64,000 bases of DNA from Georgenia sp. EYE_87 (GCF_023148685.1 NZ_JAHXNL010000011.1:53184-117183); one strand, 5' to 3'. Positions 15,216 to 25,135 are shown, numbered from the stretch's first letter. Notes: generated from the letters alone by a model not told the origin. Translations and numbers: made by a program.

Positions 15216-16244
15216 GTGAGTCCTCGAGCCCGCATCAGCGACGTCGCCCGGCTCGCCGGCGTGGCCCCGTCCACCGTCTCGGCCGTCCTCAACGACGTCA
15301 CCGGGGCGCGGGTGAAGGACAGCACCCGCGAGCGGGTGCGCCGCGCCGCCGACGAGCTCGGCTACGCCCCCAACGCGCTCGCCCGCGGTCTTCGCACCCG
15401 ACGGTCGGGCACCCTCGCGCTCATCAGCGACGTGATCGCGACGACCCCCTACGCGGGGCAGCTCATCCAGGGCGCGCAGGACGCGGCGTGGGCGGCCGGG
15501 CACGTGCTCATGGTCGTCAACACCGGCGGAGACGCTGCCATCGAGCGGCGCGCGTTGGCCGTCCTGCGCCAGCAGCAGGTGGGCGGTGTGCTCTGGGCGA
15601 CGATGTCCCACCGCGTGGTGCCCGCCCCCATGCCCCCGAACGGCACCCCCCTCGTCCTCCTCGACGCGCGCGACGAGGCGGGCGTCGTGCCCTCCGTGGT
15701 CCCCGACGAGGAGGCCGGCGCCCGGGCTGCCGTCGCCGAGCTCGCCGCCCACGGGCACCGGCGCATCGGGTTCGTCCTCGACCGTGACGACAGCCCGGCC
15801 TCGGAGGGCCGGACCGCGGGTTACCGCGACGCGCTCGCCGAGCGAGGGCTTCCCGTGGAGGACGCCCTGGTGGCGCGGGCGCAGTCCGACTCCACGGGCG
15901 GCGAGGCTGCGGCCGGGGTGCTGCTGGACCGGCCAGCCCCCCCGACGGCGATCTTCGCCTTCACCGACCAGATGGCCGTGGGGGTCTACCGCGCCGCCGC
16001 GGCGCGCCGGATGCGGATCCCCACCGATCTGTCGGTCGTGGGTTTCGACGACCTCGCGGTCCTCGCCCAGGAGCTCCGGCCGGGCCTGAGCAGCGTCGCG
16101 CTCCCCCACTACGCCATGGGGGAGACCGCAGCCGTGACCCTGCTGCGGCTGGTCGAGGACCCGGCCGCGGAGGTCCCAGCCGTCCAGCGTGTGCCCACCC
16201 GTATCGTGCGGCGCGACTCCGTGGGCCCGGCCCCGGCCACCTGA
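15216..16244 (+). CDS. LacI-family transcriptional regulator
   Basis: 342 residues. N-terminal helix-turn-helix ISDVARLAGVAPSTVSAVLN (about 6-25) with the hinge helix NALARGL, then a periplasmic-binding-protein-like sensor domain (FTDQMAVGVYRAAAARRMRI, SVVGFDDL). It binds a sugar or sugar phosphate and a palindromic operator with central CG. It ends the sugar ABC/glycoside hydrolase unit and most likely represses it through the 10823-10842 palindrome, and possibly the divergent operon. GTG 15216 is the only start before the HTH. Confidence 0.93.
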   Translation: MSPRARISDVARLAGVAPSTVSAVLNDVTGARVKDSTRERVRRAADELGYAPNALARGLRTRRSGTLALISDVIATTPYAGQLIQGAQDAAWAAGHVLMVVNTGGDAAIERRALAVLRQQQVGGVLWATMSHRVVPAPMPPNGTPLVLLDARDEAGVVPSVVPDEEAGARAAVAELAAHGHRRIGFVLDRDDSPASEGRTAGYRDALAERGLPVEDALVARAQSDSTGGEAAAGVLLDRPAPPTAIFAFTDQMAVGVYRAAAARRMRIPTDLSVVGFDDLAVLAQELRPGLSSVALPHYAMGETAAVTLLRLVEDPAAEVPAVQRVPTRIVRRDSVGPAPAT

Positions 16245-16388
16245 GCCGGTCATCCCCGAGGTCGCGACCGCGACCCGCCCCGGCATGGCGGGGATCGGTC
16301 GACGTCCGGCCCGTCCCGGGCTAGCGTGCGGTCCACCTGACCGGTTCTCTCCCGTCCGTAGCCGGGCTGGCGAGGAAGGACGTACGCG

Positions 16389-17087
16389 GTGGACATCATC
16401 CTGGTTCCGGGGCTGTGGCTGGACGCCTCGTCGTGGGAGCTCGTGGTGCCCGCGCTCGAGGCGGCGGGTCACCGTGCCCACCCGCTCACCCTGCCGGGCA
16501 CGGAGTCCAAGGAAGCGGACCGTTCGCGCGTCGGGCTGCGCGAGCACGTCGACGCGGTCGTCGCGGCGATCGACGCGTGCGATGCCGCGGTGCTCCTCGT
16601 CGGGCACTCCGCGGGCTGCGGCGTCTGCCACGCGGCGGTGGATGCGCGCCCGGACCGGGTGGCCCGGGCGGTGTACGTGGGCGGCTTCCCCACCGGCGAC
16701 GGCGGCACCCTGGCCGACGGCTTCCCCGTCATGGGCGACGACCTGCCGCTGCCCGACTGGTCCGAGTTCGGGGCCGAGGACCTCACGGACCTGGACGACG
16801 CGGCGCTGGCGCGGTTCCGCGAACGAGCCGTCGCCTCCCCCGCGCGCGTGGTCCGCGACCGTCAGCGGCTGACCGACGAGCGCCGCTACGACGTCCCCGT
16901 CACAGCGGTGGCGACGGAGTACACGTCAGAGATGCTCCGGGGCTGGATCGCGTCCGGGGCGGAGCCCGTGCAGGAGTTCACGCGCCTCGAGGTCGACCAC
17001 GTCGACCTGCCGACGGGGCACTGGCCCCAGCTGACCCGCCCCGACGACCTCGCGCGCGTGATCGTCGACGCGGCGGCGCGGGTGTGA
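16389..17087 (+). CDS. Alpha/beta hydrolase
   Basis: 232 residues with start VDIILVPGLWLDASSWELVV (HG-type oxyanion loop replaced by PGLW), nucleophile elbow LVGHSAGCGV (serine ~77) and a C-terminal histidine in LPTGHWPQLTRP. The compact length and PGxWxD start resemble the small pheromone-/MenH-like esterase group. Substrate unknown. AAGGA lies ahead of GTG 16389. It converges with the HAD gene; only ten bases separate the stops. Confidence 0.85.
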   Translation: MDIILVPGLWLDASSWELVVPALEAAGHRAHPLTLPGTESKEADRSRVGLREHVDAVVAAIDACDAAVLLVGHSAGCGVCHAAVDARPDRVARAVYVGGFPTGDGGTLADGFPVMGDDLPLPDWSEFGAEDLTDLDDAALARFRERAVASPARVVRDRQRLTDERRYDVPVTAVATEYTSEMLRGWIASGAEPVQEFTRLEVDHVDLPTGHWPQLTRPDDLARVIVDAAARV

Positions 17088-17097
17088 CGCCGCCGGC

Positions 17098-17979
17098 CTA
17101 GCGCTCCAGCAGCGCCCGGAGCACGACGGCGGCGCCGTCCTCCAGGACGTCGCCCGTGACGGCGTCCGCCACTGCGTGCACGTGCGGGCCGGCGTTCCCC
17201 ATGGCGACCCCGTGGGCGGCCCACCCGAGCATCTCGAGGTCGTTCCCGCCGTCGCCCATGGCGACGGTCGCGCCGGGGTCGACGTCCAGGCGGCCGCGGA
17301 GCATCTCGAGCGCGCTGGCCTTGTTGACCCCCTCGGGCGAGATGTCGAGCCAGGCCGTCCAGCCGACGGCGTACCCCACCCCGTGGAGCCCGATGCGGTC
17401 GACCAGCGCGTCGAAGTCCGAGGAGTCGAGGTGCGGGGCGCGCAGCGTCACACGGGTGGCAGGAGCGTCGAGCAGCTCCTCGAACGGGACGACCTGGACC
17501 TCGCCGGTCAGCTCTCCCATCGGGAACGGCGCGGTGACCTTGTAGCCCTTGCCGAGGTCCTCGACGGCGAAGAGCCCGTCGGGCAGCTCCTCACGCAGCA
17601 GCCGCAGCGCGGGGCCGGGGTCGAACGTGACGACGTCGGTGATCTCGTACCCGCTCTCCTCCCCGGGGTCGATGCGCACGCAGACGGCGCCGTTGGAGCA
17701 CACCATCATCCCGTCGGTGAGCCCGAGCTCGACGGCGACCGGGATGGTCGCCTGCACGGAGCGGCCGGTCGCGAGGACCACGTGCGCGCCGGAGGCCCGC
17801 AGGTCCGTGACGGCGCCGCGGACCTCCTCGCCCAGGCCGCCGTCATGGGTGAGGAGCGTGCCGTCGATGTCCAGGGCGACCATGAGCTCCGGGCCGGCGG
17901 CCGGCACGGAGTCGGGCACGAGGCGTCGCCAGCGGGCGGCTCGCTCGGCCACGGGCGCGAGTCGGTCGGTTCCCCTCAT
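17098..17979 (-). CDS. HAD-superfamily phosphatase (Cof-type, class IIB)
   Basis: 293 residues. Motif [11 protein letters not shown] supplies the nucleophile and acid aspartates (~37 and ~39); [12 protein letters not shown] is motif [13 protein letters not shown] gives the motif III lysine and [12 protein letters not shown] motif IV. The large central cap is of the Cof (C2B) type, typical of cytoplasmic sugar-phosphate or flavin-nucleotide phosphatases. The ATG overlaps the serS stop (ATGA), so the two genes form one translational unit; this serS-HAD order is common in actinobacteria. Confidence 0.92.
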   Translation of the reverse strand: MRGTDRLAPVAERAARWRRLVPDSVPAAGPELMVALDIDGTLLTHDGGLGEEVRGAVTDLRASGAHVVLATGRSVQATIPVAVELGLTDGMMVCSNGAVCVRIDPGEESGYEITDVVTFDPGPALRLLREELPDGLFAVEDLGKGYKVTAPFPMGELTGEVQVVPFEELLDAPATRVTLRAPHLDSSDFDALVDRIGLHGVGYAVGWTAWLDISPEGVNKASALEMLRGRLDVDPGATVAMGDGGNDLEMLGWAAHGVAMGNAGPHVHAVADAVTGDVLEDGAAVVLRALLER

Positions 17980-19247
17980 GCGGGCTCGATGACCTCCAGC
18001 CCCCCGAGATAGGGCCGAAGGCCGGCCGGCACGCGCACGGAGCCGTCCGGCTGCTGGTGGTTCTCGAGGATGGCCACGATCCACCGCGTGGTCGCGAGCG
18101 TGCCGTTCAGCGTGGCCACCGGGCGGGTCTCCCCCGACGCCGTCCGCTCGCGCACGCCGAGGCGGCGGGCCTGGAAGGTGGTGCAGTTGGAGGTGGAGGT
18201 GACCTCCATGAACCGCTTCTGGGTCGGCAGCCACGCCTCGCAGTCGAACTTGCGCGCGGCGGACGTGCCCAGGTCCCCGGCCGCCGTGTCGATCACGCGG
18301 TACGGCAGCTCGACCGTGGCGAGCATCTGCTCCTCCCACTCCAGCAGGCGGGCGTGCTCGGCCTCGGCCTCCTCGACCGGCACGTAGGAGAACATCTCCA
18401 CCTTGTTGAACTGGTGCACGCGGATGATGCCGCGGGTGTCCTTGCCGTGCGAGCCGGCCTCGCGGCGGTAGCAGGAGGACCAGCCGGCGTAGCGCAGCGG
18501 ACCCTCGGTGAGGTCCAGGATCTCGCCGGAGTGGTAGCCCGCGAGCGCCACCTCGGAGGTCCCGACGAGGTAGAGGTCGTCGGCCTCGAGCCGGTAGATC
18601 TCGGCGTCGTGCGCGACGTCGAACCCGGTGCCCTGCATCGTCTCCGGACGCACGAGCGTGGGCGTGATCATCGGCACGAACCCGGCGGCGGTCGCCTGGT
18701 CCATCGCGGCGTTGAGCAGGGCGAGCTCGAGGCGCGCCCCGATGCCGGTGAGGAAGTAGAAGCGGGCCCCGGAGACCTTCGCGCCCCGGGCGACGTCGAT
18801 CGCGCGCAGCCCCTCGCCGAGGTCCAGGTGGTCCTTGGGCTCGAACCCCTCGGCGGCGAAGTCGCGCGGGGTCCCGACGTGCTTGAGCACGGCGTAGTCG
18901 TCCTCCCCGCCGACCGGCGCGGCGGGGTGGACGATGTTCGGCACGGCGCGGGCGACCTCGTCGAGGGCGTTCTGGGCCGCGTTCGCCTCCGCCTCGGCGG
19001 CCTTGACGCCCTCGGCGAGCTCCTTGGCCCGGGCGAGCACCGCCGGCCGCTCCTCCGGGGACGCCTTGCCGACCGACCGGGAGACCTGCTTCTGCTCGGC
19101 CCGCAGCTCCTCGAACCGGGCCAGGGAGGAACGGCGCCGGGCGTCAGCCTCCAGCAGGGAGTCCACCAGGGTCTCGTCCGCGCCGCGGGCGCGCTGGCTG
19201 GCGCGGACCAGCTCGGGGTCCTCGCGCAGGGCTCGAAGGTCGATCAT
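17976..19247 (-). CDS. serS: Seryl-tRNA synthetase
   Basis: 423 residues, normal length. The N-terminal coiled-coil arm (about 30-105, e.g. [20 protein letters not shown]) grips the long variable arm of tRNA-Ser; class II motif 2 ([15 protein letters not shown], then [11 protein letters not shown]) and motif 3 ([19 protein letters not shown]) form the ATP/serine site. It charges serine onto tRNA-Ser; two of its substrates are encoded at 2.0 and 2.9 kb. ATG 19247 is supported by family N-terminus [12 protein letters not shown] and by a TAGGCT box seven bases upstream, implying a leaderless message. Confidence 0.98.
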   Translation of the reverse strand: MIDLRALREDPELVRASQRARGADETLVDSLLEADARRRSSLARFEELRAEQKQVSRSVGKASPEERPAVLARAKELAEGVKAAEAEANAAQNALDEVARAVPNIVHPAAPVGGEDDYAVLKHVGTPRDFAAEGFEPKDHLDLGEGLRAIDVARGAKVSGARFYFLTGIGARLELALLNAAMDQATAAGFVPMITPTLVRPETMQGTGFDVAHDAEIYRLEADDLYLVGTSEVALAGYHSGEILDLTEGPLRYAGWSSCYRREAGSHGKDTRGIIRVHQFNKVEMFSYVPVEEAEAEHARLLEWEEQMLATVELPYRVIDTAAGDLGTSAARKFDCEAWLPTQKRFMEVTSTSNCTTFQARRLGVRERTASGETRPVATLNGTLATTRWIVAILENHQQPDGSVRVPAGLRPYLGGLEVIEPA

Positions 19248-19254
19248 GCGTCCG

Positions 19255-19260
19255 AGCCTA
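19255..19260 (-). promoter_or_regulatory. Leaderless -10 box of serS
   Basis: TAGGCT on the minus strand ends seven bases before the serS ATG; transcription would begin at or next to the start codon. No Shine-Dalgarno sequence is present. Confidence 0.6.
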
Positions 19261-19339
19261 ACGGCCGCCCGTCGGCCCGCCCGCCTCGCGTCGCCGCCCG
19301 CCCCGCCGGCCCGGCGGGCGGCGCGGGCCCGCACGCCGG

Positions 19340-19345
19340 TAGGTT
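19340..19345 (+). promoter_or_regulatory. Leaderless -10 box of the DAG-kinase-like gene
   Basis: TAGGTT, six bases before ATG 19352 with no ribosome-binding purine tract between. It is back to back with the serS box. Confidence 0.55.
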
Positions 19346-19351
19346 GCGCCC

Positions 19352-20623
19352 ATGACGTTGGAACAGTGGGTCGCCGTCGCCGCGGTCGCAGCGCTCGTCC
19401 TCGCGCTGGCGGCGGTGATCATCGGCACGCTGGCCTGGCGGGCGGTGAAGCAGCGCACGCCGTCGTTCTCCGCGGAGGACGAGGCCGAGAAGCTGCCGCC
19501 GGCGCCGCGCTCCGGGCCCCCCGCGGTGATCGTCAACCCGTCGAAGTCCGCGGACCTGGCGTACCTCCGCGACCTGGTCGAGCAGACCGCCGCGGAGGTG
19601 GGCATCGAGCAGCCGCTGTGGTTCGAGACCACCGTGGAGGACCCCGGCCTCGGCCAGGCCAGGGAGGCGATCGAGAAGGGCGCGTCCGTCGTCGTCGCCG
19701 CGGGGGGCGACGGGACGGTGCGCGCGGTGGCCGAGGCGCTGGCCGGCACCGGCGTGCCGATGGGGCTCATCCCGCTGGGGACCGGCAACCTCCTCGCCCG
19801 CAACCTGGACCTGCCGCTCGGCAGCCAGCGCGAGCTCGTCGCGACCGCGCTGACCGGGCGCGACCGGCCGATGGACCTCGGCTGGCTGCGCACCGAGCCG
19901 CTCTCCCCCGACGACGAGGAGAAGGTCCGCGGCCGCGCCGACGCCTCGACGGCGAGGTCCGCGGAGAGGACCGACACCGGCGAGGCCGCCCGCGGCCCCG
20001 AGCTCGACGCCGCGATCCCGGAGGAGGGGGCCGCCGCGAAGGGGGTCACGCCGCCGGACACGGGCCACATCCCGGACGACGACCCGGACAAGGAGCACGT
20101 CTTCCTCGTCATCGGCGGTCTCGGGTTCGACGCGGCGATGGTCTCCGCCGCGGACGACGAGCTCAAGGCGAAGCTGGGCTGGATGGCGTACTTCGTCGCC
20201 GGCGTGAAGCACCTGACCGGCCGGAAGATCCACGCCTCGACCAAGCTCGGGGACTCCGAGGCCAGCGAGCCGTTCACCGCCCGGACGATCCTGTTCGCCA
20301 ACTGTGGCCGCCTGCCGGGCAACATCGTTCTCTTCCCCGACGCCCAGCTCGACGACGGCTGGCTCGACATCGCCGCGATCGACACCCGCGGCGGCCTCAT
20401 CGGGTGGGCGGACCTGCTGCGCAAGGTCACGCTGCAGGGGCTGGGCATCCGCAAGGACCTCGTGCCCTACAGCACCGGCTCGATCGAGTTCCGCCGCGCC
20501 CGTTCCGTCATGGTGCGCACCGAGGAGCCCGAGCACGTCCAGGTCGACGGCGACCTGGTCGGCTTCGCGACGACGATCCACGCCCGCGTGGAGAAGGGCG
20601 GCCTGGTCGTCCGCACCATGTAG
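19352..20623 (+). CDS. Diacylglycerol/lipid kinase family protein, membrane-anchored
   Basis: 423 residues. One N-terminal membrane helix ([20 protein letters not shown]) is followed by a DAGK catalytic domain with [13 protein letters not shown] and the ATP loop [17 protein letters not shown], then [13 protein letters not shown]. The insert of charged, Asp/Glu-rich sequence at about 185-250 is not part of the core fold. The C-terminal half has the beta-sandwich pattern ending in VQVDGDLVG. Such kinases phosphorylate diacylglycerol or related lipids using ATP. It is divergent from serS and convergent with pheA. The exact lipid substrate is unknown. Confidence 0.9.
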   Translation: MTLEQWVAVAAVAALVLALAAVIIGTLAWRAVKQRTPSFSAEDEAEKLPPAPRSGPPAVIVNPSKSADLAYLRDLVEQTAAEVGIEQPLWFETTVEDPGLGQAREAIEKGASVVVAAGGDGTVRAVAEALAGTGVPMGLIPLGTGNLLARNLDLPLGSQRELVATALTGRDRPMDLGWLRTEPLSPDDEEKVRGRADASTARSAERTDTGEAARGPELDAAIPEEGAAAKGVTPPDTGHIPDDDPDKEHVFLVIGGLGFDAAMVSAADDELKAKLGWMAYFVAGVKHLTGRKIHASTKLGDSEASEPFTARTILFANCGRLPGNIVLFPDAQLDDGWLDIAAIDTRGGLIGWADLLRKVTLQGLGIRKDLVPYSTGSIEFRRARSVMVRTEEPEHVQVDGDLVGFATTIHARVEKGGLVVRTM

Positions 20624-20634
20624 CGCGGGCCGGG

Positions 20635-20658
20635 GCGCACGCCGGACGCGGCGTGCGC
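20635..20658. terminator. Bidirectional terminator
   Basis: gcgcacgcc (20635-20643) pairs with ggcgtgcgc (20650-20658), loop ggacgc, between the convergent DAG-kinase-like gene and pheA. Confidence 0.65.
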
Positions 20659-20671
20659 GACGTGCGCGGCC

Positions 20672-21685
20672 TCAGTCGCCCGTGACGTGCGGGGCGCCGG
20701 ACAGCAGGCTCCCCACCCACTCCCGGGCGGCGCGGAAGTCGGCGTCGTAGGTGCCGGGTCGCACGTGCGGGCGCTGACCGTCGGCGCGCGGGTAGGAGCC
20801 GAGGAAGCGCACGGTCGGGCACACCCGGTGCAGGCCGATGAGCGTGGCCTGGAGCCGCTCCTCGGCCACGTGCCCCTCGGCGTCGATGCTGAAGGAGTAC
20901 CGGCCGAGCGAGTCCCCGATGGGGCGGGACTCGATGCGGGAGAGGTTCACGCCGCGGGTGGCGAACTGCTCGAGCATGTTCAGCAGGGCGCCGGCCTCGT
21001 TGTCGGCCAGGTGGACCATCAGCGTCGTCTTGTCGGCCCCGGTCGGCTCCGGCAGCCGGCCCGGGCGCGCGACGAGGACGAACCGGGTGACGGCGTGCGG
21101 GTTGTCCGCCACGCCCGCCGCGAGGACCTCCAGCCCGTACTGCCGGGCGGAGAGCTCCGAGCACAGGGCGGCGTCGAAGCCGGGCTCCGGCTCGCCCGAC
21201 GCCAGCAGCGCCGCCGCGGCGGCGGTGGACGTGGCCGGGACGTGGACCGCGCCGTCGAGGTGCTCGGTGATCCAGCGCCGGCACTGTGCCCAGGCGTGCG
21301 GGTGGGTCGAGATGCGTCGCACCTTCTCCAGGGTCATGCCCGGCCGCGCGCACAGGGTGAAGGTGACCGGCACGAGCATCTCGCCGACGATGACCAGCGG
21401 GGCGCCGGTGGAGAGGGTGTCGAGCGTGACGTTCACCCCACCCTCGACGGAGTTCTCGATCGGGACGACGGCGAAGTCCGCCTCGCCGGAGCGCACCCGC
21501 TCCAGCGCCGTGACGACGTCGGTGCAGGGCTCGAGGTCCGCCTCCTCCTCGCTGGTCACCTGCAGCAACGCGGCCTGGGTGAAGGTGCCCTCCGGCCCGA
21601 GGTAGGCGTAGCGGGGGCGGCGTTCCTGCCCCTCGTCCGGCCGGGCGGTCCCGGCCATGTCGTCCGGTCTGGGTTCGGCGTCCAC
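20672..21685 (-). CDS. pheA: Prephenate dehydratase
   Basis: 337 residues. Prephenate dehydratase domain: YLGPEGTFTQAALLQV, VPIENSVEGGVNVTLD, STHPHAWAQCRRW and the catalytic-threonine region VPATSTAAAAALL; then an ACT domain (about 225-300) with ESRPIGDSLGRYSFSIDAEG, the phenylalanine feedback site. It converts prephenate to phenylpyruvate in phenylalanine synthesis; no chorismate mutase domain is attached. GTG 21685 is chosen over ATG 21658 because a TAGGCT box lies seven bases before it. It is divergent from the membrane protein gene. Confidence 0.95.
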   Translation of the reverse strand: MDAEPRPDDMAGTARPDEGQERRPRYAYLGPEGTFTQAALLQVTSEEEADLEPCTDVVTALERVRSGEADFAVVPIENSVEGGVNVTLDTLSTGAPLVIVGEMLVPVTFTLCARPGMTLEKVRRISTHPHAWAQCRRWITEHLDGAVHVPATSTAAAAALLASGEPEPGFDAALCSELSARQYGLEVLAAGVADNPHAVTRFVLVARPGRLPEPTGADKTTLMVHLADNEAGALLNMLEQFATRGVNLSRIESRPIGDSLGRYSFSIDAEGHVAEERLQATLIGLHRVCPTVRFLGSYPRADGQRPHVRPGTYDADFRAAREWVGSLLSGAPHVTGD

Positions 21686-21692
21686 GCCCCGC

Positions 21693-21698
21693 AGCCTA
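21693..21698 (-). promoter_or_regulatory. Leaderless -10 box of pheA
   Basis: TAGGCT on the minus strand, seven bases before GTG 21685; decides the pheA start. Confidence 0.55.
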
Positions 21699-21743
21699 TC
21701 CGCGCCGCCGGAGCGGGCCGGGCGCCGCCCACGGCCGGGCACG

Positions 21744-21749
21744 TAGGCT
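21744..21749 (+). promoter_or_regulatory. Leaderless -10 box of the membrane protein gene
   Basis: TAGGCT, six bases before GTG 21756; mirror image of the pheA box 46 bases away. Confidence 0.55.
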
Positions 21750-21755
21750 GCCCGC

Positions 21756-24293
21756 GTGGGAACCAGGCGCAGCAGGAGGCAACGACGGGTCGTCCTCGTG
21801 CTCGCCGTCCTCGTCGTGCTCGGCCTTTTCCTGCCGCTGATGCTCCCGATGTTCACCGCGCCCGCCGCCTCCCACGAACCGGTCTCGGTCGGCGCGGTCG
21901 GCGTGGCCACGGCCGGCGTGGCCACGGCCGAGGAGTCGACGTCGGCCACGGCCACGGCCGACGAGGAGCACCCGCTCGTCGTCGTCGGCACCGCCGGGCT
22001 GCGGTGGGAGGACCTCTCCGCCCTGGCCACGCCGAACCTGTGGGAGTTCTCCGGCGGCGGCGCGGCCGCGAACCTCGTGGTGCGCTCGGTCCGCTCGACC
22101 ACCTGCCCGGCCGACGGCTGGCTCGCCCTGTCCGCCGGCCGCCGCGCCGCGGACGTCCCGATGGAGGAGTACGGGACCTGCCGCCGGCTGGAGAGCGCGA
22201 GCGTGGACGGCACGGTGCCGGCGTGGGAGACCTACGCCGACGCCGCCGCCGACGCCTCCTACGACGCCACCCCCGGGCTCCTCGGCGACCTGCTGGTCTC
22301 CTCGGGCACGTCCTCCGTCGCGGTCGGCCCGGGAGCCGCCGTCGCCCTGGCGACGTCCGGCGGCTCGGTGGCCGGCGACCACGCCTTCGCGTACGCGAGC
22401 CCCGCCCGGCTCGGCGCGCAGGTGGCCGAGGCCCTCCCGGGCCACGCGCTCGCCGTCGTCGACGTCGGCTCCGTCCGGGACCGGAACCGGCCCCTGGTCG
22501 GGGCGGAGAGGTTCACCCAGGAGCCGGCGCCGGAGCCGGACCCCTCCGAGACCCCCAGCCCCTCCACCGGTGAGGCCTGGCTGCTGCGCTCGCCCGCGCG
22601 CAGCCAGCAGGTGGCGGCCATCGACCAGCGCGTCGGGGCGGTGCTGGCGGCCGTGCGCGAGGTCGCCCCGGACGCCACCGTCCTCGTCGCCTCCCTGGCC
22701 GACTCCGGTACCCGGTCGCTGCTCCAGCTCGCCGTCGCCGACGGTCCTGCGCTGGGCGACGTGCCGGCCGACGGTGCCCTCCTCGGGAGCCGATCCACCC
22801 GCCAGCCCGGCATGATCCAGTCCACCGACCTGACCCCGACGATGCTCGCCATGCTCGGTGTCGACGCGCCCACCAGCCTCGTCGGGTCCCCGCTGGACGT
22901 CGCCCCGGACGGGCGCACCGGGACCACCCGGGTCTCCTACCTCACGGACGTCAGCGACCACGCCGTCGCCGTCCGCCCGCTCAAGGGGCCCTTCCACTCC
23001 GCGCTGGTGCTGGTCAACCTGCTGCTGTACGCGGCGGTCACGGTCGGCCTCAACCGCAGGAACCTCGACCGCGCGGCCGCGCGCCTGGACCGGCACGAGT
23101 CCCCCACCGCCCACCGGGCCGCCACCGCCCTCCGCTCCCGTCGGCCCGCGACGGCGCTGCGCGCGATCCGCGCCGTCGCCGTGACGGTCGGGGCGATCCC
23201 GGTCGCCTCCTACCTCGCCAACCTGCTGCCGTGGTGGCGCGCCGCGAGCCCGGGGGCGGTGCTGCTGAGCGCGACGGCGCTGATCGCCGTGGCGGTCACG
23301 GCCGCCGCGCTGCTGGGCCCGTGGCGCCGGAGCCTGCTCGGCCCCGTCGCGGTGGTCGCCGGGCTGACCGCGGTGGTGCTCGCCGTCGACGTCGTCACCG
23401 GCGCGACCCTGCAGATCTCCTCGCTCATGGGCGTCGAGCCGCAGGTGGGCGGGCGCTTCTACGGCTTCAACAACTCCTCCTTCTCCCTCTTCGCCGCGTC
23501 GACGATCCTGGTGGCCACGTGCGTGGCGGACCCGCTCGTGCGCGCCGGGCGACGGCGCCTGGCCGCCGCCGCCGTCGGGGCGATCGGGCTGGTCGCGGTC
23601 GTGCTCGACGGCGCACCGACCATCGGCGCGGACTTCGGCGGGCCGCCCGCCCTCATCCCCGGGTTCCTCGCCCTCGCCCTGCTGGCGGCCGGGGTGCGGC
23701 TCACGTGGCGGCGGATCGTCCTCGTCCTGGGCGTCACCTTCGTCCTCGCCCTGAGCTTCTCCGTCGTCGACTGGCTGCGCCCGCCCGCCGAGCGCTCGCA
23801 CCTGGGCCGGTTCGTCGAGACGGTCCTCGACGGCGGGCTGTGGTCGGTGGTGGGGCGGAAGCTGGCTCAGAACCTGGCGAACCTCTTCGGCTCGACGCTG
23901 ACGTTCCTGGCGATCGGAGGGATCGTCGTGGTGGTGGTGCTGCTGACGCGGCCGCTGCGCAACGCCGCCCGCCGCGGCCAGAACGACAGCTACGGCTGGC
24001 TCGTCGGGGGCGGCTCCGTCGGCCGGATCGACGGCGACATCCCGATGCTGCGGCCCGCCGTCCTGGCCCTCGCGGCGACGTTCACCATCGCGTTCCTGGT
24101 CAACGACTCGGGGATCGTGCTCCCCGCCATCGGCATCTCGTTGGCGGTGCCGCTGCTGGTGTCCGTGCTGGCCGGGTGGCTGCTCGCGCGCGGTGAGCCG
24201 GCTCAGGCCCCGGTCGCGCCGTCGTCCGTGCGGGCGACGGGCGCCTCGGTCGTCGACGCCTCGGGGGCAGGCGCGTCGGACCAGGCGCGGTAG
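21756..24293 (+). CDS. Large actinobacterial integral membrane protein with phosphatase-like extracytoplasmic domain
   Basis: 845 residues. An N-terminal helix (VVLVLAVLVVLGLFLPLML, ~12-30) precedes an extracytoplasmic domain (~45-395) of alkaline-phosphatase/sulfatase-like pattern: TLVVVGTAGLRWEDLS-type start, TTCPADGWLALSAG and STDLTPTMLAMLGV. Then come roughly ten membrane helices (~410-820) interrupted by a GGRFYGFNNSSFSLFAAST loop and a GAPTIGADFGGPPALIPGF loop. Genes of this kind sit beside cell-envelope glycosyltransferases, so a role in envelope polymer processing is plausible but unproven. Its last ~30 codons overlap the 3' end of the convergent GT2 gene. Confidence 0.8.
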   Translation: MGTRRSRRQRRVVLVLAVLVVLGLFLPLMLPMFTAPAASHEPVSVGAVGVATAGVATAEESTSATATADEEHPLVVVGTAGLRWEDLSALATPNLWEFSGGGAAANLVVRSVRSTTCPADGWLALSAGRRAADVPMEEYGTCRRLESASVDGTVPAWETYADAAADASYDATPGLLGDLLVSSGTSSVAVGPGAAVALATSGGSVAGDHAFAYASPARLGAQVAEALPGHALAVVDVGSVRDRNRPLVGAERFTQEPAPEPDPSETPSPSTGEAWLLRSPARSQQVAAIDQRVGAVLAAVREVAPDATVLVASLADSGTRSLLQLAVADGPALGDVPADGALLGSRSTRQPGMIQSTDLTPTMLAMLGVDAPTSLVGSPLDVAPDGRTGTTRVSYLTDVSDHAVAVRPLKGPFHSALVLVNLLLYAAVTVGLNRRNLDRAAARLDRHESPTAHRAATALRSRRPATALRAIRAVAVTVGAIPVASYLANLLPWWRAASPGAVLLSATALIAVAVTAAALLGPWRRSLLGPVAVVAGLTAVVLAVDVVTGATLQISSLMGVEPQVGGRFYGFNNSSFSLFAASTILVATCVADPLVRAGRRRLAAAAVGAIGLVAVVLDGAPTIGADFGGPPALIPGFLALALLAAGVRLTWRRIVLVLGVTFVLALSFSVVDWLRPPAERSHLGRFVETVLDGGLWSVVGRKLAQNLANLFGSTLTFLAIGGIVVVVVLLTRPLRNAARRGQNDSYGWLVGGGSVGRIDGDIPMLRPAVLALAATFTIAFLVNDSGIVLPAIGISLAVPLLVSVLAGWLLARGEPAQAPVAPSSVRATGASVVDASGAGASDQAR

Positions 24294-25063
24294 GGCCGGC
24301 CGGGACGCTGCCTGGCGGGGTTCTCCCCGCGGCGGGTGGGCGGCACGCGCACGCCGCGCACCTTGCGGGCGCTGACCGCGAGCGCCACGTCGCGGTACTG
24401 CGCCCCGCGGTGGAGCTGGCCGGACAGGTCGTCCGCGGAGGGTCGGTGGCGCAGGTCGCAGGGGACCTCCTGGACCGTGAACCCGGCGACGAGGAGGTCG
24501 ATCGTCATGCCGGTCTCCACTCCCCAGCCGCGGGAGAGCGGGGTGGCGGTGTCGAACGCCTCGCGGGTGAGGCACCGCTGCCCGGACAGCGGCTGCGTCG
24601 GGGACCAGCCGGTGGCCTTGACGATCGCGCGCCGGGCCAGGCCGGTGACGATGCCGCGCCCGCCGGCGCCGGGCTGCGGGGGGAGGACGGCGATGGTGCA
24701 GTCGGCGCGCCCCTCCAGGACCGGGGGCACCAGCGGCGCGGTGGCGACCGCGGTCTCGCCCAGGTCGGCGTCGAGGAAGAGCAGGAGCCGGCGCGGGGCG
24801 CCCTCGACGTCGCGCATGGCGACGACGGACGCGCCGGTCTCCATCGCGGAAGCCTTGCCCCGGTTGACCGAGTGGCGCACCACGACGGCGCCCGAGCGGC
24901 GGGCGACGTGCTGGGTGTCGTCCTCCGAGCCGTCGTCGACGACGAGCACGAGGTCCACGTGCGGGATGGCGCGTGCGGCGCGGACGGTGGCAGCGATGCG
25001 GTCCGCCTCGTCCTTGGCGGGGATCACGACCGCGACCCGCTGGGACCTCGCTCCTTGCCTCAC
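24203..25063 (-). CDS. Family 2 glycosyltransferase
   Basis: 286 residues. GT-A fold: VAVVIPAKDEADRIAATVRA, the nucleotide-sugar DxD region VLVVDDGSEDDT, HSVNRGKASAMETG and LLLFLDADLGETAVAT; the acceptor part has QPLSGQRCLTREAF. It transfers a sugar from a nucleotide donor to an unknown acceptor in the cytoplasm; the PLSGQRC element is typical of actinobacterial GT2 enzymes near envelope genes. GTG 25063 is chosen because TAGGCT lies seven bases upstream. The C-terminal ~30 residues are Ala/Thr/Pro-rich, disordered and overlap the convergent gene. Confidence 0.9.
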   Translation of the reverse strand: MRQGARSQRVAVVIPAKDEADRIAATVRAARAIPHVDLVLVVDDGSEDDTQHVARRSGAVVVRHSVNRGKASAMETGASVVAMRDVEGAPRRLLLFLDADLGETAVATAPLVPPVLEGRADCTIAVLPPQPGAGGRGIVTGLARRAIVKATGWSPTQPLSGQRCLTREAFDTATPLSRGWGVETGMTIDLLVAGFTVQEVPCDLRHRPSADDLSGQLHRGAQYRDVALAVSARKVRGVRVPPTRRGENPARQRPGRPYRAWSDAPAPEASTTEAPVARTDDGATGA

Positions 25064-25070
25064 GTGGCAA

Positions 25071-25076
25071 AGCCTA
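25071..25076 (-). promoter_or_regulatory. Leaderless -10 box of the GT2 gene
   Basis: TAGGCT on the minus strand, seven bases before GTG 25063. Confidence 0.55.
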
Positions 25077-25135
25077 TCCACGTTCCGGACCAAGCGCGTA
25101 CCGAGGCCGCGACGAACCTTGACCTGTCCATGACG

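Noticed and set aside
21696..25070. An 1124-codon open frame on the minus strand
   Set aside because: It is antisense to the membrane protein and continues through the GT2 gene in another frame; composition is Gly/Arg/Gln/His-rich without motifs, a shadow of high-GC codon bias.
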